A DNA stretch of 64,000 nt from Emydura subglobosa (Eukaryota; Chordata; Testudines; Chelidae): positions 78,623,362 through 78,687,361 of the forward strand of contig ML679956.1 in NCBI GenBank assembly GCA_007922225.1. The letters run 5' to 3'. Below the pieces are notes generated by a model. The model was not told the origin of the DNA, ran no database searches, and saw only the letters and a list, made by a program, of their open reading frames with translations. The position numbers and the translations under genes are program-made. The first letter of the stretch is position 1; each line of letters starts with the position of its first letter. Shown here in pieces: positions 1-12,580 of the stretch.

Positions 1-266
1 TGTCCGAGCTGATAGTATGCTGGATTGGCTGTCCTAGAGACTGAAATCCTCTCTCCATGGAACGGGAACGCCACATTTCGCAAGAGAGCGCTTCCCCCAT
101 GCTATCCTGCCAATGTGGCTAAACTATCATCTAGAAGGGTTAGTTCTGTAGGGTGGAGAAGAGATCATTTGACATCATTATTGGTGGCTTCCGCAGAGGT
201 GCCAGTTAGGATGGTGTTCCCAAGACCCACCAAACTATCGTTCTGATGTTTTGGTCTTAATTTCAG

Positions 267-403
267 GGACCTGGTGGATGAGGCAAAAGACTATCACCTA
301 ATGCCAGAACGCCGGCCCCACCTCCCGGCATTCAAAACCCGCCCCCGGTGCTGCACGTCAATCGCAGGATTGATTTATGCTGTTGGAGGACTTAATTCAG
401 CAG
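267..403 (+). CDS. KLHL18: KLHL18 exon (end of BACK, start of Kelch repeat 1)
   Basis: The acceptor ttaatttcag precedes base 267 and the donor gtacct follows base 403. The exon begins with the last base of a codon and reads [19 protein letters not shown], then ends in the first Kelch double-Gly motif AVGGLNSAG. It leaves one base (G) that joins GC of the next exon to give Gly. Confidence 0.95.
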
Positions 404-3400
404 GTACCTTGCATATCCACTTCCCACAACTACACCGTGACTCGGTACATCGAGTAGCAGTATCAGATTGTAACCTTCATTCTTCACCCATGAAATGTCG
501 AGCAGTTTCTCCTGCCCTTCCCGTTTTCTGCAGCCCTTTGTCGCCACTCAGACCATCCAGCCACCAAAATGCTGAAGGTGGCTGTGGTTGAGCCTCTGTC
601 ACTCTAGGAATTCTGGATGGATTTCTCAGGGATATTGTTTCCCGTTTCTGTGAAATGGCACAAACAAAAACTCGTCTTTTTAAAATTACGGGGTATAGTA
701 TAAGTGTGGAGAACCCTGAGGGCAGTAATAGAAGAAATGATTGGCAGCGTTACAAGCGTACAACAGGTAAAATAAGTGCAGCGCCCTCTGGTGTATTTCA
801 GAGAAGCAATTCCCGTGTAGGAAAGGCCGTTTCCATCTCCATTATGAGCCTTTCTGTTGTACCTTTACCATGAGAACATGGCTGTTGCCGTGCTGGGCTT
901 CATTCTGGGAACAAGAGCCTGTGTTAATTGTTCAGCTTCCCTTTGCGTGACTCCATGTGTCCCTAAATCAAAGCACAGCACGCTCCCCGTTATCCGAGTA
1001 GCAGGGGCACGCTAATTTTATTCGGCTCATCAGGAGTTCGGATGATCAAGAGGACAGGAGCCGCCGCCTCCTCTTCCTTGTTGCCTCAGCCAGGGTCTCG
1101 CTCCCATGACACAGAGGACTTGCTGAGCTGCCGCAGAGCCAGTGATATTCAATCCCTTCCGGCACGAAGTGTGGGACAGAGCAGACACCCCCAGCCAAGA
1201 CTCTGCCTTGCCCCACTAGGACCACAGCCTTCCCTGTATCTTGTGCCTGCAGAGATGGGGTGTCACCAGCTATGCAGCAGCGCAAGGAGCCCTGTGCATC
1301 TCTGCTATCATGGCGTTGCTCGTTCACTCCCATGATGACAGCAGGACTGCAGTGGGCTCCCTGCGCTCCTTGCAGTCCTGGCCAGGGGTCTCTGCTCTAT
1401 TATCTGCCTTGTCCCCCTACGTGAGATCCCTGGGATTGGGATAAAGCAGACGTTTGGCAAAGTAGGATTTTGGCTGAACTGGACTATCCCGTAGTTTGTT
1501 AGGGCCCAAAGTCAGCCTGCTTAAACCCCTGAAATTTACAATCCCTTTTAAAAATCGGACAGATGCCATGCAGCAGCCCACTAATGCGCGGGATCCAACG
1601 AACCCATGTATACTAACAGGCTGCCTTATGAGGCCTGGATTCCCTACCATAGGAGGGTGAAGTCAGCCAGGCTTGAATGTAATCCTGGAAGATGAGGGTT
1701 GGAAAGGACCTCAGGAGGTCACCTAGTCCTATCTCCTGTTCAAAGCCGGGCCAACCCCCACTAAATCTGCAATTCCAGGGAGTCGACTGAGCCCAGAGAT
1801 GCTAATTGTTAAGTCTCAAAGCCTGCAACCTGCTCTGAGGCTCCTGCCTGGGGTTTATTGCACGGGATGGGCAGGGTGGAAGGTTTCTGCAAGCGGTTTG
1901 GAATGTGGAGACCAGTTTTGCAGGAACCCCTCCATTATTGTCAGCAATTTCCCATTGGAGTTGGAGAGAGATGGGGCTGATCTGCTGATAGACGTCAGCA
2001 GCTGCAAGAATACTCTATGTAGAAATGGGTAGGTGCAAGGGTGGAGGAGGCTACACCAACCTGGAGGCTCAAGCAGGGACCATTTAGAGGCTCTGTGACC
2101 GCTCTGATGATACCTTCCCTGCTACCTCCTGTAGGGATGGCCTGTGCAGATCCTCAAGGCATTGGGTCCCGGTTTTGCCCTTGTAGCCCAAAGCACAAAC
2201 CCTGTATCCCATTGTCCCTCGGTACATGGACGAGCATACAGGAAAGAGATCCATTGCTTTCTGCGTCAGCCCCTGTTCAGCAAAGATTCTGGGGGAGGGG
2301 AAAAAAACCTGCCACTTTTTTAATTTGAGTAGCAAATTTTTATGCAGGCGATTCACTGAATGTGGTGGAAGTCTTTGACCCCATTGCAAATCGCTGGGAG
2401 AAGTGCCAGCCAATGACGACGGCGCGTAGCCGAGTGGGCGTGGCTGTAGTGAATGGACTCTTGTATGCCATTGGGGGATACGATGGCCAGTTAAGACTGA
2501 GTACGGTGGAAGTTTACAACCCAGAGATGGATTCTTGGTCCAAAGTGGGCAGCATGAACAGCAAACGAAGGTATGTGGGCAATATACTCCCTTCTGTGCA
2601 AAGGGTTTGAGGGGGAAGGGGCGAAATGTTCACAGTGGCAGGGAATCACCTAGGAAGCAGTCGTGCTGAAAAGGCCTAAGGTGACGTGGGAGGTTAGACC
2701 TGAGTTTGCCGTGCGATACGCTAGGAAGAAGACCAGTCTGCACAGCTGTGGTGCAGCCGCTTTTGGAACGTTACGTTCTGTTCTGGGCATCTCTTTACCA
2801 GAATGATACAGGCTGGCTAGAGGACGTTCGGAGAACGTCCGCATGGGTGCAGAGGGATTGATTTCCAAAGAAAGACATTAAGACCTAAGGAATGACCAAG
2901 GGCGGGGACAGAACCCTATAAAAGAAGAGCGGTGTCAGTGTCTGAGGGAGACCTGTTTTTGGCGGCACAAAGAAAAATAAGAAGATGAAATTGAGAAAGG
3001 GAAAACGGGCTGAATATCAGAGAGCTTGCGGGTAGATCTATAAGGATATGGGATAGATTCCCAAAGGAAGTGGTGGAAGCCACGTTGCTTGGAACCTTTT
3101 AAAACTAGCCTGGATAAAGCAGTGGAAAATGTGTTGTAGGGAACACTCCTCCATCAGCAGGGTGTTCCATCTCTCTGGTGCACTCATGCATCGCTGAGTG
3201 TATAGACTTCTGCAGGGAATGCGTAGCCAATTCACACACACTGCAGGGCTTGCAAGATGAGTCCTGTGTGTTTTTATGACTGAGCAGAAGGAGTTGAGGC
3301 TTTTTTCGCTGAGCAAGGAGAAGTTGGTGCAGTTCACACCAACCTAACAATTGTGTTGTGGTGATACTTGGAGACGCACACTGTGTTATGTAACCAACAA

Positions 3401-6400
3401 TGTGAAAAACCCAGCTATTAACTCACATTTCCTCACCGTCAGTCCCACCACAACAGCCTGTCCTCATCTAGCGCCTTCCAAAATTAAAAATGTTTGTGGC
3501 TTTCATTGTTTTTACTGTGGCTTCTTTTTCCTGCCGCTCGATCCCGAGCGTTGTTAAATTGTCCGCTTTTGCTAGCTGTGCCGCACGTCTTCCCCGTGAC
3601 TTATTTTAATGTGGTTTCAAATGCTAAGCGCTTGGCAGGAATGTACAGCATGTATTCTGCTAGCTGAAATTGTGCGTGTAACCCTGGAACTTGGTGGCAT
3701 GAGTCTGGGTGGTTAACTGCTCTGTTCAAACAACTACCATCTGAAATCTCTAGAGGAGTTTGTGTCCAGCAGTGATGTCAATAGAGTGGGAAATTACAGC
3801 TGGCCATATACATCTAGCGAAGAATCTGACTACATTAACAGTGGGTGAAAAGAGTGAAGAACAAGCAAATCACAACAAATGAGGGGGGTTCTTTCAGAGC
3901 AACCTCTTTAATAATAGTTAGCCTGCAAGTAAATGTTGAGCCATGTGACCTTTCACTTGGACGCTATCTCCCCCATCAGGCAGTCGGAGTTACAGGGGTG
4001 TGGCAAGTGAGCTCTGTTCATACTGGTGTGGGCCAAGGCTTTAGGTCTGGCTCCAGGGAACATCTTGAGTATAAAGTCCTGGAACCGTTTCCAGCGAGTG
4101 AGATCACCCATATCTTAATCTCTAGTTGGAAAACTCAGTTTTTCCAAAGCTACGAGGTTCCTCTTCCCACAATAAAACAACCACTTTTCTTCTGTAGTTG
4201 GTTTATTCTGCTTTTGGCACCAGTAAACAAGTTGCTGAGTTTGCTAATCCCTCTAAAAAGCATTTTGGGATGCAACCCTGCCCCAAGAATCCTGTTCAGC
4301 TTGCACCTTCCTGTAGCGTGCATCATCTGAGTGGTGTCGTTTCATCCTTATTAAAACATCGTCCTTTTAAGCAGAGCAGTGTGGGTGTCAGTAAGAGGGT
4401 TTTTTACACAGAGCAGAGTGCTTCCGAAGGCGTGTATCCAAGTGCTTGGCTTTTGCAATCCTCCATGGTTTTCTTACTTCCAAGGCGCGTGCTGAGAGGG
4501 AGGTGGTGGGGTTTTAAGGGGAGAACGTAAATGTGAAGCTGCAGGTTTAATTTCAAGGTGGAATTCCATTACCCTAAGTGAAGTATCTCATTCTTTAAGG
4601 TCCGTGTTGAGCCAAGTGATTAACCTGCCAAGTACAATGGAGGGCCGACAGCTTAATGTAGTTGGCATTGGTACAACAAAGCAATTGCTGTCTATCTTAG
4701 AGTTTTGTACTGAAGCCCATAACCATAATACCTGAACGCCTTCCACCCAAAATCAGTAGCAAGAGCAAAATCCCTAGTGGACTTCCTGGAGCCTCTGGCA
4801 CATCTCCCTTTTCAGGGCCAAAACTCTTGGAGTAAGGTTTGTTTTGGGATAGGAGTTGGAAGGGGTTTTGGAACAAAAGGAGATGTTCATATTGAGTGTC
4901 ACTTAACGCAGAAAGGTCTGTTACTTCTTAAAACCACTGATAGGGCCGGATGAGTAGTTTAGCAGACCGGTAATTGGAGATTGAGCCTTTCGCTCCTAGG
5001 TTGCTTGTTTGATTCCACCAAAGTCTGCTCTTAGACCATTTTCTAATTTTGCAAAACCTCCTCCATCAGTCAGCTCTGTTGGTAGCTACAGGTGATAGGT
5101 TTAAAAGGGAGCAAAGACTAATTCTTACACTCCCGAAAGCTGATTCTTTTCAGGTCAGGGTTGAGGTGTATTTTCAGAAAGCTTGACAGATGCAGAGAAA
5201 TCTATTTGCTAATTGGCTGCAGTTGACTTAATTCACGAACATCTCGGTGTTAGCCAGGTGCTATAGTCAGAGAGGCTGAATAAGTATGTAGTTCAGTAGC
5301 GACTCCCAATTCTACAGTAAGCTATTTTATCCACCAGGGGTCAGCCAAGATATGTTGAGAAAATGTGTTTCATAATTCAGCATGTATCAGTGACCCAAAG
5401 CAATCTAACATGGTGTTCTGCATGTCGTTTCAGTGCAATGGGAACTGTAGTGCTGGATGGGCAGATCTATGTATGCGGTGGATATGATGGAAACTCATCC
5501 CTCAACTCTGTGGAGACGTACTCGCCAGAAACAGACAAGTAAGAGCTTCTAAATGTACTACTGTTTCTCCAACTGTTCTGCCTATATCTTGAAGCATAAA
5601 AGTAACAGCTGAGGTGCTAATTGTAGAAAAGATGAGCTACAATATGCTGAAAAACCTTTATTTCCTGCAGAGCAGCTATGTTTGGCTTGAAACCACGTAT
5701 GCTAGCCGGAGAGAAGCAAATGAAGTACAATTTTGATAAAGAGCTAAAGGTCCTTCCTTTTCAGGTTTTACAAAGCTGCTATTCAATTTTTACTGGGCTG
5801 GGTTTTTTACATGAATTTTGGACCATTCAAGAACATGAAGATCCTGATTTTATGTTCAGAAAATCCAATGCGCGATATGAAGTAGATGTGATTTGTTAAT
5901 ATCAAATTAGTCTAAGTGTAAATGCAAAGCTCTCTGTTCAAGGTGACCTACTCGAAGATACACACGTGTACATACTATTAAGGTACAGTTCATTAAATAA
6001 ACCACGGCATTCAGCTGTTTTTACTTTCAATACTTTTACTTCTCTGTATTGTTGCTTTTTTTTCCTGTCTTCCTGTTCTCCGCTATTGACCCAGAAATCT
6101 GTGAAGTTAGTTTTTTGTGCCAATATTCACCCAATATTTAATATTTGTAATAAACACTGATAAATTCCTAGGAGACTTGTTTCTTTAAACAAAATAAAAT
6201 CTGAAAACGAAGGGCCTTATACAGAGTTAATAAGTGGTGAAGTGAAAAAATAGAACCTCAGTACCTTGAAAGGCTTATGGGTCACCTGAAAGTTTGGATA
6301 ATCCACAGAGCAGCTCATTGAATGTGTTTTATGTGGCGCTACATATGCTCTGCCTGTGGAAGAAAGAGACTCTTGCACTTCTGCTGTTTGCTTGTCTCTT

Positions 6401-9400
6401 GGCAAGGTGGACGGTAGCGACCCCCATGAGTTCGAATCGCAGCGCGGCCGGAGTCACCATATTCGAAGGCAGGATCTATGTGTCTGGAGGGCACGACGGT
6501 TTACAAATTTTCAGCAGTGTAAGTCTCAATCTCATAGCCAGTTCTTCACCACCCTGATTTCTTGTCGCTCTGTGCTGATGAAGTGGGATTAACAGCACTG
6601 ACTGGAGCGAGGCAAAAGGGCAAGTGGGAAAACTCACACAGCTCCCTAATCTAAGCATACAGCTCCTTAGTCCTTATCTTCAACATCACCTGTTGATCTG
6701 GTCCTGGATGATCCCTGAGCAGCAACCGCTAACTGAACCAGGCAAATACCTGCTAAGGTCTAGACTGAGAAATTGAAACTCCTGTTCACTTCTAGTTTGA
6801 ATGGAACCCCTTTCCAGAAATGAGACTAGTGCACCAGTTGACTCTGTTGTCACCATTACCTCCCTCTTCATTTAGTAAATCATTTTTACTTTGTTCCTGA
6901 GTGTTTCGAGCACCATTAAAAGTCCCAGGTGCCTGACTGTTACCTCTGTTTTGGCCTGTGTTGTAGGGCGTGGTTTCAGAACTCACGGTGACCCTTTAAA
7001 CAAACTTAGAGGACCATGGGAGTTGACAACGCAGGACGGAGCTGCTATTCCTAGTCTGATTCCAGTCTCAGTCCTAATTTATAGACTACTTATATTTTCT
7101 TTATTCAGAAAAGTTTTGTTAGCGGGGCTCTCTTCTGCCCCACGGGGAAGAGAAGTGCAGTTTGTATCTGAATCAGTGTTGCCACCCATTAAAGGGCTCT
7201 TGGAACATTGTCTTGTATATTGGAGGGCCCAGCCTTCAGACTGGGCTGTAATATTGACTATTACCACCTTCCCTAGCCGACCAGGAAAAAATCCTGTTGT
7301 CTGGCAGCCTGGGACACCCAAGAGCTGAACCTGGGCTAAGCTATCTGCCTGCCTGGACTGCTTTTTTGCCACATTCCTCCTTGAGCTCAGCCAGTTAGGT
7401 CCAGCACTGCCGCTCAAGAAAAGCGGTGTGTGCCTGACTCTGCACCCTGGATCGACCACAGATACATTCTGGCTGCCATGTTTTCTTGTGGAAAAACCAT
7501 TTTGATATCCAAGTTGTCCTCGTACAAGTCTAGATGAAATTATTATAAGGTGAGGGTGCACAGCTTATTGAAAAACTATCCCCGCAAAGTAATTAGCGAT
7601 GCTCACAGCCAACCTGGGAGGACATATCTAGTGGGGTCCCACAGGGGTCTGTTCTGGCTCTGGTGCTAGTCAATGAATTTTTTAAATTTTTATTAATGAT
7701 TTGGATAATGGGAGTAGAAAGTCTGCTTATAAAATTTGCGGATGGTGCCAAGGTGGGAGGGGATGCAAGCACTTTGCAGGACAAGATATTAGAATTCAAA
7801 CTCAACTTAATACACTGGAGAATTGTCTGAAAACAACGTGATGACGTTCAATAAAGACAGGTGCAAACTACTATACTTAGGAAGGAAAAATCAAATGAAC
7901 TACAAAATGGGGAATAACTGGCTAGGCAGTTGTACTGCAGAAAAGGATCTGGGAGTCGTATGGGATCACAAATTGAATATGAGCCAACAGTGTGATATAG
8001 TTGCGCAAAAAAAAAAAAAAAGGCAGATATCATTCAGGAGTGTCCTATATAAGACACAGGAGGTGATTGTTCCCTTTTGCTCAGCACTGGTGAGGCCTTA
8101 GCTGAAGGACTGTGTCCAGTTTTAAGTACTACGCTTTAAGAAAGATGTGGACAAACTAGAGAGAGTGCAGAGGAGAGCAACAAAAATGATAAAAGATTTA
8201 GAAAACCTGCCTTAATGTTCTGAGGAAAGATTAAAAAACACGGGGCATGTTTCTTCTTGTGAAAAAGAGACTGAGGTTGGGGGACAGGAATCCGATCAGT
8301 CCTCAGATATGTTAGGTGCTGTTATAAAGAGGATGGTGATCAGTTGTCTTGTCTTCAGTGGTCATGGAGAACGAGAAGTCGTGGGCTTAATCTGCAGCAA
8401 GGGAGATTTAGGTTCCATATTAGGAAAACTTTCTAACTATAAGAATAGTTGAGCACAGGAATAGGGTCCCATTGGAGGCTGTGGAATCCCGATCGTTGGT
8501 GTTTTCAAGAAAGGTTAGCCAAACACCTGTTGGGGTGGTCTAGATTTACTTGGTCCTGCCTCTGACGTCTGGGGACTGAACTACATGACCCGCTGAGGCC
8601 CCTTCCAGCCCTACATATCTATGATTCTATAAGTCATAAGAAAGGTTAGCAAGAATGACTGAAAGCTGAAGCCAGATCAGTTCAAATTAGATATTAGGCA
8701 CATTTTTATTTTAACGAGGGGGGTTGATTAACCATTAGCTCAAACTACTGAGGGAAGTGGTGGATTCACCCTCTCCATGTCTCCAAATGAAGACAGGCTG
8801 TCTTTCTGGAAGAGGCTTTTGCCAAACGCAAGTTATTGACCTTTTATATAGGTGTAACTGGGTGAAATTTAGTGGCCAGTGTTATACAGGAGGTCAGACT
8901 AGATGAACTGATGGTCTCTTTGGGCCTTAAAGTCTATGAAATTGTGATAACAATGTCCTAGTCTGCCTGTAATTATCTTCAGTGAAATAGCCTTATGTAG
9001 GCTCAAGGGCAGCTTTCATTCCTTGTTTGTGTGCAACCCACAATACAGGGGTATAAATGCTAGAATCCCCTCAATATGCTGACCTTCTCTTAACTGCAGG
9101 TGGAGTACTACAACCATCACACCGCCACGTGGCACCCCGTAGCAAGCATGCTGAACAAGCGTTGTCGGCATGGCGCCGCCTCCCTGGGCAGCAAGATGTT
9201 CGTCTGTGGTGGCTACGATGGCTCCGGGTTCCTCAGCGTCGCCGAGGTCTACAGCTCCATGGCGGATCAGTGGTGCCTGATTGTCCCTATGAACACTCGA
9301 CGGAGCCGTGTCTCCCTGGTAGCCAACTGCGGCCGCCTCTATGCCGTGGGTGGCTATGACGGCCAGTCCAACCTGAGCTCGGTGGAAATGTATGACCCAG

Positions 9401-9486
9401 AAACCAACCGCTGGACGTTCATGGCCCCTATGGTGTGTCACGAGGGAGGGGTTGGTGTGGGGTGCATACCACTCCTGACCATCTGA
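267..9486 (+). CDS. KLHL18: KLHL18, 3' five coding exons (partial gene, spliced)
   Basis: Kelch-like protein 18, a BTB-BACK-Kelch substrate adaptor of CUL3-RING ubiquitin ligases (the family member linked to Aurora A ubiquitination at mitotic entry). Five exons are present: 267-403, 2348-2570, 5434-5538, 6407-6518 and 9100-9486. They splice with GT-AG borders and matching phases into 320 residues plus stop, about the C-terminal 320 of the 574 residues usual for the vertebrate protein. The BTB domain and most of BACK lie upstream of the window. Six Kelch blades are visible through their double-Gly motifs: [41 protein letters not shown] and AVGGYDGQ. The C-terminus [13 protein letters not shown] is the ending known for this protein. 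Nothing is broken. Assignment to KLHL18 rather than KLHL17 or KLHL20 rests on near-identity of remembered family sequence. Confidence 0.96.
404..2347 (+). other. KLHL18 intron
   Basis: Intron between two KLHL18 exons. It holds a short minus-strand CR1 tail at about 1675-1785. I see no gene or RNA in the remainder; the ORFs over 1.0-1.4 kb overlap on both strands and have no family resemblance. Confidence 0.85.
1675..1785 (-). mobile_element. CR1 LINE 3'-end fragment
   Basis: The stretch resembles the reverse complement of the CR1 3' terminus (gatgagggttggaaaggacc, then ctcaggaggtcacctagtcc, then caaagccgggccaacccc). The same words recur at 19066-19185 and 57606-57720 in this window. It is diverged and 5' truncated, with no coding capacity. 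Confidence 0.8.
2348..2570 (+). CDS. KLHL18: KLHL18 exon (Kelch repeats 1-2)
   Basis: The acceptor tttatgcag precedes base 2348 and the donor gtatgt follows base 2570. It encodes [16 protein letters not shown] through [19 protein letters not shown] to the SMNSKR segment. The exon ends two bases into a codon (AG) completed by T of the next exon to give Ser. Confidence 0.96.
2571..5433 (+). other. KLHL18 intron
   Basis: Intron of 2.9 kb. A diverged plus-strand CR1 3' fragment is seen near 2940-3140. The rest is unique-looking AT-richer sequence in which I recognise nothing. Confidence 0.85.
2940..3140 (+). mobile_element. CR1 LINE 3' fragment
   Basis: The words gggatagattcccaaaggaa, gtggtggaagccacgttgct and aaaactagcctggataaag match the segment of CR1 that encodes the end of ORF2 and the 3' UTR. 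It is diverged and truncated at both ends. Confidence 0.65.
5434..5538 (+). CDS. KLHL18: KLHL18 exon (Kelch repeat 3)
   Basis: The acceptor catgtcgtttcag precedes base 5434 and the donor gtaagag follows base 5538. It encodes [20 protein letters not shown] and [14 protein letters not shown]. It ends two bases into a Lys codon. Confidence 0.96.
5539..6406 (+). other. KLHL18 intron
   Basis: Intron of 868 bases, AT-rich, with no recognisable repeat or gene. Its 3' splice site is cttgtctcttggcaag, with an unusual AAG rather than CAG or TAG trinucleotide. Confidence 0.85.
6407..6518 (+). CDS. KLHL18: KLHL18 exon (Kelch repeat 4)
   Basis: The exon begins with G that completes the Lys codon, then reads [19 protein letters not shown] and [18 protein letters not shown]. 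The donor gtaagt follows base 6518. The AAG acceptor is fixed by reading-frame continuity and conserved protein sequence. Confidence 0.95.
7595..8632 (+). mobile_element. CR1 LINE fragment (end of ORF2 reverse transcriptase plus 3' UTR)
   Basis: The + strand carries decayed CR1 ORF2: the gtggggtcccacaggggtct block (Val-Pro-Gln-Gly region), tttattaatgatttggataa and ggatggtgccaaggtggg. It ends in the typical CR1 tail ccttccagccctacatatct then atgattctataag. Frameshifts and stops abound, and an A15 run sits at about 8007-8021. It lies in sense orientation in the last KLHL18 intron. Confidence 0.9.
8641..8945 (+). mobile_element. second CR1 LINE 3'-end fragment
   Basis: Directly follows the previous CR1 tail. 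It has tactgagggaagtggtggat, gaagaggcttttgccaa and the end ggtcagactagatgaactga then tggtctctttgggcctta. This is a different CR1 subfamily from the preceding copy, judged by its tail. Confidence 0.8.
9100..9486 (+). CDS. KLHL18: KLHL18 terminal coding exon (Kelch repeats 4-6 and C-terminus)
   Basis: The acceptor cttaactgcag precedes base 9100 and the TGA stop is 9484-9486. It encodes [13 protein letters not shown], two further blades ([32 protein letters not shown]) and the C-terminal closing strand ending GCIPLLTI. The 181-residue open frame on the opposite strand is its shadow. Confidence 0.97.
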   Translation: MEYYNHHTATWHPVASMLNKRCRHGAASLGSKMFVCGGYDGSGFLSVAEVYSSMADQWCLIVPMNTRRSRVSLVANCGRLYAVGGYDGQSNLSSVEMYDPETNRWTFMAPMVCHEGGVGVGCIPLLTI

Positions 9487-12400
9487 GAAGGCAGCATTGG
9501 TTTTATGATGTGGTATATCAAGAGGTACTTTTCGAGCTGCGCCGGTGTCGTTCATGAACACAGTTAAAAAGAGTCACCCTGTGATTTTATTTTATTTATT
9601 TTTTTTTGTGCTGAGGCGCCAAGATAGATGACTAATTCACCGTTCTGATCATGTGTGTGTGTCCCATTCCCCTACTCGGACGCTCTAGTCATTAAGAGGA
9701 CCTAAGGCTGGGCAGATGCTTCCTCCTCTTAGCTTTTTCTTCAGGTACTGCATTGATCCAGATGTGGCCTACTTCTGGTTATGCTGTTGGGAAGCCATGA
9801 TGGTGTGTTGCTTTGACCCCGCATAGACGGATGTTGGCGAGATCAGTGAGAGAGGGTGTGTACGCAGTATGTTCAGGGCAAATGACCCTAATGCCACGAT
9901 TCAGTTTGTTATTAACTACAGTAGCTAGAATACTGCAAACAGTCCTGTTAATTCGTTACCAGGCATGTTGGATTTTACCCAGTATTACAAACCAGGAGGG
10001 GCTTTCTCACCAATATTGGTTCTTAGAAGCTTGCAATTGGGTTAATCCTTGGAGATGGGTAGCCTCTTAATTTCTGAAGATCTAACCCTATGACCAATGT
10101 ATTCAGTTCTTTTGAATGTAATTTACTTTGTTCTGCTTGATCAGAAAAATTGGATCTGACCATTAAGGGAAGATGACAAATGTTTTCCCCTCTCAGATTC
10201 TCCAAAAAGGTAGATAAAAATACCTCTAACGGTTCTAACAGACTGCTGAGAAAAAAAACTGAATATAATCAAAACTAGCAGCAAACTTGTATTTAAATAG
10301 GAAAACTGCCAAAATGTGAATTACACAGAAACCTTTTTTAAAATTAAATTAGTTTTGAAGCTTTTTTCCTTTCACAAAACTTAGGCTTTGGTTTCCTACA
10401 TATTAGAAACAGCTGGCTTGCAGCGTGATCAAGATCTGCCCTTTTGATCTTTTGAGCAAAGATGACAATGTAGCACTTCCCATTTGCTTTGTTTTGGAAA
10501 TCCCTGCTGTGCATTCAGATGATCTTGATTTCACAAAAACGTGTGGGTTTTGAAATATGCACTGTGCTCGCTGTGCTGCGAGCTCTTATGTCAGTTGTTT
10601 GTCTGTCTGACAGCAGTTATTCACTTCAGAAAGCTCAAATACAGCCTGGGCCTTCACAGAGAAATAATGCATAGGGATAGACGATAAGGGTTTGTGCAAG
10701 GGACATAAGGCTAGAGGAAAATCACACATGCACAGACTTTTAGCACAGCAGAAGATTTTATTAAATCAATGTCTAGCTTCTTCTGTTTCACTACACTGGA
10801 AAAGATCTTAACAGAGCATCAAGCAGGCCCACTGTCAGCCCCCAGCCATGCAGAAATCTTTTTACAGCCAAATAATGATAGTTGCAAACGTGTGAAATTA
10901 TCAACACCCTTCACGTCCACGAGAGGTGAATGCGAAAGGCTAGTAGAGACCACGCAATCGGCAGTCTGTGCCCGTGTGTCCCGTCCTCCCCCTCCAATGG
11001 TGTTTTCCTGTCATGCAGCCTATACTGGCAGAAGACCAGGCGTTCTTTACCCTTTCTTCCTTGGTACTTTCCCTTTTTAAAATCCCCATCTCATCGTCAG
11101 TAACGATTGCAAATGGAAGGACACATGGATCCTTGTATTCCTACTGCAGCTGACAAAGAGGTGTTTTGGGATCCCTGGGCCTGATTCTTTGCCCTGGAGA
11201 CTTGTCAGATACCTTTACGATGCCTGTTATCCTTTATAGACCTGGTGAGTGGATGACTGGCTCCAAATCCAAGTCGGTGTCTCCTACGTCGCTGCCTCGT
11301 ACTTCTTCAGGCACCGAGATGCGGCTTTACAATGATTCTTTATTTTGATTTATTTTGATTTTTTTGGCCTCAAGGTTACAAAACATTGCCACAGTTTTGA
11401 GGTACATCATCCTGCAATGATTGTAAATGTGAGTGGCCAACACTCAGAGGGTAGTTGTGTACTCTAGCCCTCCAAGAACATTCCTTGAGAGAGTCACAGT
11501 GTGATTGATTTCTGTGGTTCTCCACCGGACAGATGGTGGGAATTCTCACTTCTGGGCAGGAAAAGATTCTTTGAAACCCTCTTTTGTGCTAAATTAAGAA
11601 GCAACAAAGTTTTCAAAATCAAAGTAGGTTTTTGGCCACCTCAGTCCATCTCTCAGTGCAAGCGTGAAGCCAGGGCTCTGCGTTACCTTGCATCGTTAGA
11701 GCAACACATGATACGTACAGCCGACGTGCTATACAGTGTCCAGGAACAACAAGATGATGGAAGGACAGTGTGGCCTAGGAGAGACCTTTGTACTCACAGA
11801 TCATATTAAAATGATGTGAAAATGTATTTATTAGCTCTCAGTATTTCACTTGCATGAATATGATTGTCACTAATCTAGGGCTCCCTTCTCAGCCCACTTC
11901 CTCCTGTATGATCCTTTAGTGATGAAACCATCTGCCATAGCTCCACGGTGGCAGTCTGTGAGGACACCAGCGCAGGCTTCTGATGTCGTTGCAGGCTCAG
12001 ATGGGAAGAGCACTGGGCTGGGAAGGGAAGGACCCTTTATTCAAACACTAATTTCTTCCATCGTAGCAAAGGGGCACAGGGAAATGAGAAGTCCATTTCT
12101 ATTCGTGTATAGTTTTTTGAGTTTGAAAGTTCCTCTGCAAGGACTAGTTCCTGTGAGACCTGGATCACCCTATGTGAATTTCTGTCCTATTGAAAGGGAA
12201 CTGAGAGTGCTCTACACCTCTTCAAATGGGGTCCTGAGTCTGAATTTCTAGGCTTTTTTTGTTCATATCAAAAACCTCAATGCTGCTTAGGTTTTTTTAT
12301 TTTGGGTGTGTATATGGATGTCTATATATTCCGGTACCATTTATATTGTAGATGTATAATATGAGCATGTCTGGTTATAAATGTGGGTGGTTTGTCTAGG

Positions 12401-12580
12401 TATATATATCTATTTCCTGTCTGTATACATTTACCTACCAATGGATCATGCTTGAGGATGAAAATTCATTTGGCCTTTCCGTGCTGCTAAGACATTTTAA
12501 ACATTGGCACCAAGACTACGGTTGTTTTTGGACCATGAACTGAAAGGTGGCAGAAAAATAAAATGGTAGTTTGCTGTTAG
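9487..12580 (+). other. KLHL18: probable KLHL18 3' UTR
   Basis: About 3.1 kb follows the stop codon without recognised repeats. It is AT-rich, with long T and TA runs near 12290-12430 as in many vertebrate 3' UTRs. The first good AATAAA on this strand in a suitable context is at 12557-12562. That extent is inference; a more distal end near 17.2 kb is also possible. Confidence 0.5.
12557..12562 (+). terminator. candidate KLHL18 poly(A) signal AATAAA
   Basis: AATAAA lies in gcagaaaaataaaatgg, followed by a T/G-rich stretch (tggtagtttgctgttag). It would give a 3' UTR of about 3.1 kb. Confidence 0.45.

Larger units (their letters stand above)
6519..9099 (+). other. KLHL18 intron
   Basis: Intron of 2.6 kb whose 3' half is occupied by two CR1 fragments (about 7595-8632 and 8641-8945). 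Nothing recognised in 6519-7590. Confidence 0.85.

Noticed and set aside
9016..9561. 181-codon minus-strand open frame
   Set aside because: Shadow of the KLHL18 terminal exon on the other strand.
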